In this document: positions 62,991-64,000 of the stretch, in pieces
How the letters are laid out: each line of letters opens with the position of its first letter
Numbering within the stretch: the first letter of the stretch is position 1
From: Aquabacterium sp. OR-4
Lineage (GTDB): Bacteria > Pseudomonadota > Gammaproteobacteria > Burkholderiales > Burkholderiaceae_C
Direction of reading: 5' to 3'
NCBI RefSeq assembly: GCF_025290835.2
Contig: NZ_JAOCQD020000002.1
Coordinates: 310,001 to 374,000 of the forward strand
DNA length: 64,000 bases
The notes under the pieces: generated by a model
The model's input: the letters and a program-made list of their open reading frames with translations, nothing else
Database searches by the model: none
Told to the model about the DNA's origin: nothing
Position numbers and translations under genes: made by a program

Positions 62991-63335
62991 GAGTTCACAG
63001 CGCGCGTCGGAACCCCCAGGATGTTCCTGGTCACAGCGTTCATGAAGGGCGCGGCCATTCCGCACGAAACCGTCGCGCTGGTGATGCGGCGACTCGGCGT
63101 CGTCTTGACGCCGCACGTCAACCTGCATCCGTTGAAACCCAAAACGAAGCTGGACTTCACCATCGCATGGTCTGAAGTCGACCAGTGCTACCTGTGCACA
63201 TGCGACCAGATCGCTGACCTGCAGCAAGCCGACATCGATCCCGTGACGGCACTGAACGGCTTGCTTCTGCAGATTGAGCCGCCTGTGCCGAACCGGGTGC
63301 GTCGATATCCGGGGTCGCGCTGGCGCATGGGTTGA
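62892..63335 (+). pseudogene. Remnant of an addiction-module antitoxin (HigA-like HTH, HicB-like tail)
   Basis: The frame reads DYLIEAYNSGDLERIARAL, then a helix-turn-helix-like stretch (GTPRMFLVTAFMKGAAIP) and LVMRRLGVVLTPH, the order found in chromosomal addiction-module antidote proteins. It then continues into FTIAWSEVDQCYLCTCDQIADLQ and PVTALNGLLLQIE, which resembles a HicB fold. No start codon precedes the first part, and the 3' end runs into IS66-derived sequence. It is a broken and perhaps chimeric antitoxin gene squeezed between the Tn7-like module and the second IS66 copy, so the locus was probably a toxin-antitoxin site before insertion. Confidence 0.55.
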
Positions 63336-63653
63336 ACGCCAATCTCGTTCGCAAGTGGCGCTCGGGTCGCGGCACCAAGCGTGACAGCATGCCCGCTACA
63401 TCGGCGACGAGCGGCGCAGTGACCCCGACACCGTCCGGCGCGGCCGCCGAATTCGTTGCCGTCGAGATGCCCGCACCGTCCAAGGCCGTCACGCGTACCG
63501 CGGTCGCACCCAGGAGCCGGCGCCGATCGCCGAACCGTTGATCCTGGTCGAGCTTCGCCGCGGTCCGCTGCACCTGAACGTGCGCTGGCCGACCGCGGCG
63601 GCCGAGGACGTCGGTCCTGGTTGCGCGAGCTGAGCTCGAGCCTGCTCAAGTGA
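63300..63653 (+). pseudogene. Truncated and frameshifted IS66 tnpA
   Basis: The sequence begins inside the HTH (VALAHGLNANLVRKWRSGRG), lacking about 35 N-terminal residues of an intact TnpA. The Orf1 tail then appears in other frames: ILVELRRGPLHLNVRWPT in one and SWLRELSSSLLK in another, so at least two frameshifts separate the parts. It aligns with the intact tnpA at 49646-50086 in the same orientation. Confidence 0.85.
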
Positions 63654-63985
63654 TCCGCATCGATCAGCTCTGGCTGTGCACGGCCCCGATGGACATGCGC
63701 GCTGGCGCCGAGCGGCTGATGAGCTGCGTCGTGCAGACCACCGGCGCGGCCCGCGCCCATCACGGCTACCTCTTCGCGAACGCGCGCGCCACGCGCATCA
63801 AGCTGCTGGTGCATGACGGCTTCGGCGTGTGGTGCGCAGCGCGGCGACTGAACGCAGGTCACTTCGCCTGGCCGCGCGAGGCGACGGCGGCGCCGCTGTC
63901 GTTGACGCAGAGCCAGTTCGACGCCTTGATCGTGGGCCTGCCCTGGCAGCGTCTGCCAGAGATGAGCGTGATCACGCGGATGTGA
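63650..63985 (+). CDS. tnpB: IS66 TnpB (Orf2) accessory protein, second copy
   Basis: A 111-residue protein with the same core as the first copy (LWLCTAPMDMRAGAERLM, KLLVHDGFGVWCAARRLNAG, LPWQRLPEMSVI). It starts with GTG overlapping the tnpA remnant's stop, as in the intact element. The frame is open and motifs are kept even though tnpA next to it is broken. Confidence 0.93.
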   Translation: MIRIDQLWLCTAPMDMRAGAERLMSCVVQTTGAARAHHGYLFANARATRIKLLVHDGFGVWCAARRLNAGHFAWPREATAAPLSLTQSQFDALIVGLPWQRLPEMSVITRM

Positions 63986-64000
63986 GGCTCGGGGCCCGGC

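Larger units (their letters stand above)
63300..64000 (+). mobile_element. Second IS66-family element, left-truncated, running off the window
   Basis: Contains a decayed tnpA, an intact tnpB and presumably tnpC beyond the window end. Its left inverted repeat is missing, with the join to the antitoxin remnant near 63300. It is related to, but clearly diverged from, the complete element at 49560-52470 and has the same orientation, so the 10.8 kb between them is flanked by directly repeated IS66-type sequence. Confidence 0.85.

Overview
The window is chromosomal DNA of very high GC from a betaproteobacterium, most likely the Burkholderiales (Rubrivivax/Leptothrix/Comamonadaceae-like). The reasons are the gene-dense organisation, the TolB-Pal-CpoB block, MCP and hybrid-kinase genes with sigma-28-type promoters, the rubrerythrin/CCG-oxidoreductase/DUF3501 trio, a PEP-CTERM protein and flavocytochrome c genes. 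This placement is inferred from gene content, not from a marker-gene tree.

Region 1 (1-14399) is a catabolic cluster for nicotinamide/nicotinate using the reductive route first defined in Eubacterium barkeri. One long, tightly overlapping minus-strand operon encodes 6-hydroxynicotinate reductase, a UPF0280/ApbE-superfamily protein, two paralogous AA_synth (DUF1185) proteins, a branched-chain-type ABC importer (two binding proteins, a fused LivH-LivM permease, two ATPases), an exported nicotinamidase, and the [2Fe-2S] subunit and start of a molybdenum hydroxylase. Divergently lie ferredoxin-NADP reductase and a TetR regulator, then enamidase. The same perfect operator, ATGTAG-N6-CTACAT, occurs in the divergent promoter region and in front of enamidase. 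The inferred flow is nicotinamide to nicotinate to 6-hydroxynicotinate to 1,4,5,6-tetrahydro-6-oxonicotinate to 2-formylglutarate.

Region 2 (14400-26930) is mixed: a DUF3047 protein, a PEP-CTERM protein, an exported intradiol-dioxygenase-like protein, a Nudix hydrolase, a crotonase, a BamE-like lipoprotein, an ArsC/YffB-like gene cut off by a perfect 261-bp inverted duplication, a MacAB-type exporter with its outer membrane channel, and fccAB.

Region 3 (27000-37000) is a signalling block: a double-receiver regulator, an Hpt protein with an apparent frameshift, two large hybrid kinases with near-identical C-terminal receivers, and a chemoreceptor. Matching sigma-28 (FliA) promoters precede the regulator and the chemoreceptor, so the block probably belongs to the motility regulon.

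Region 4 (37050-49500) is housekeeping: two tRNA-Lys genes, tcdA, a YeeE/YedE sulfur transporter, cpoB-pal-tolB, ychJ, truC, rarD, the rubrerythrin cluster, an alpha/beta hydrolase and tRNA-Ala(CGC).

Region 5 (49552-64000) is an accessory island. It begins with a complete IS66-family element with an exact 8-bp target duplication and ends in a decayed IS66 copy in the same orientation. Between them are a cytosine-5 DNA methyltransferase and a lower-GC operon of a ribbon-helix-helix protein, a protein with two GHKL ATPase modules plus a histidine-kinase core, and a receiver protein whose C-terminal half carries a HEPN-like RNxxxH motif. A Tn7-like module follows (tnsA convergent to tnsB-tnsC-tniQ), then an antitoxin remnant. 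The RHH / dual-GHKL kinase / REC-HEPN operon beside the methyltransferase is the best candidate for an undescribed system, probably a phosphorelay-controlled abortive-infection RNase.
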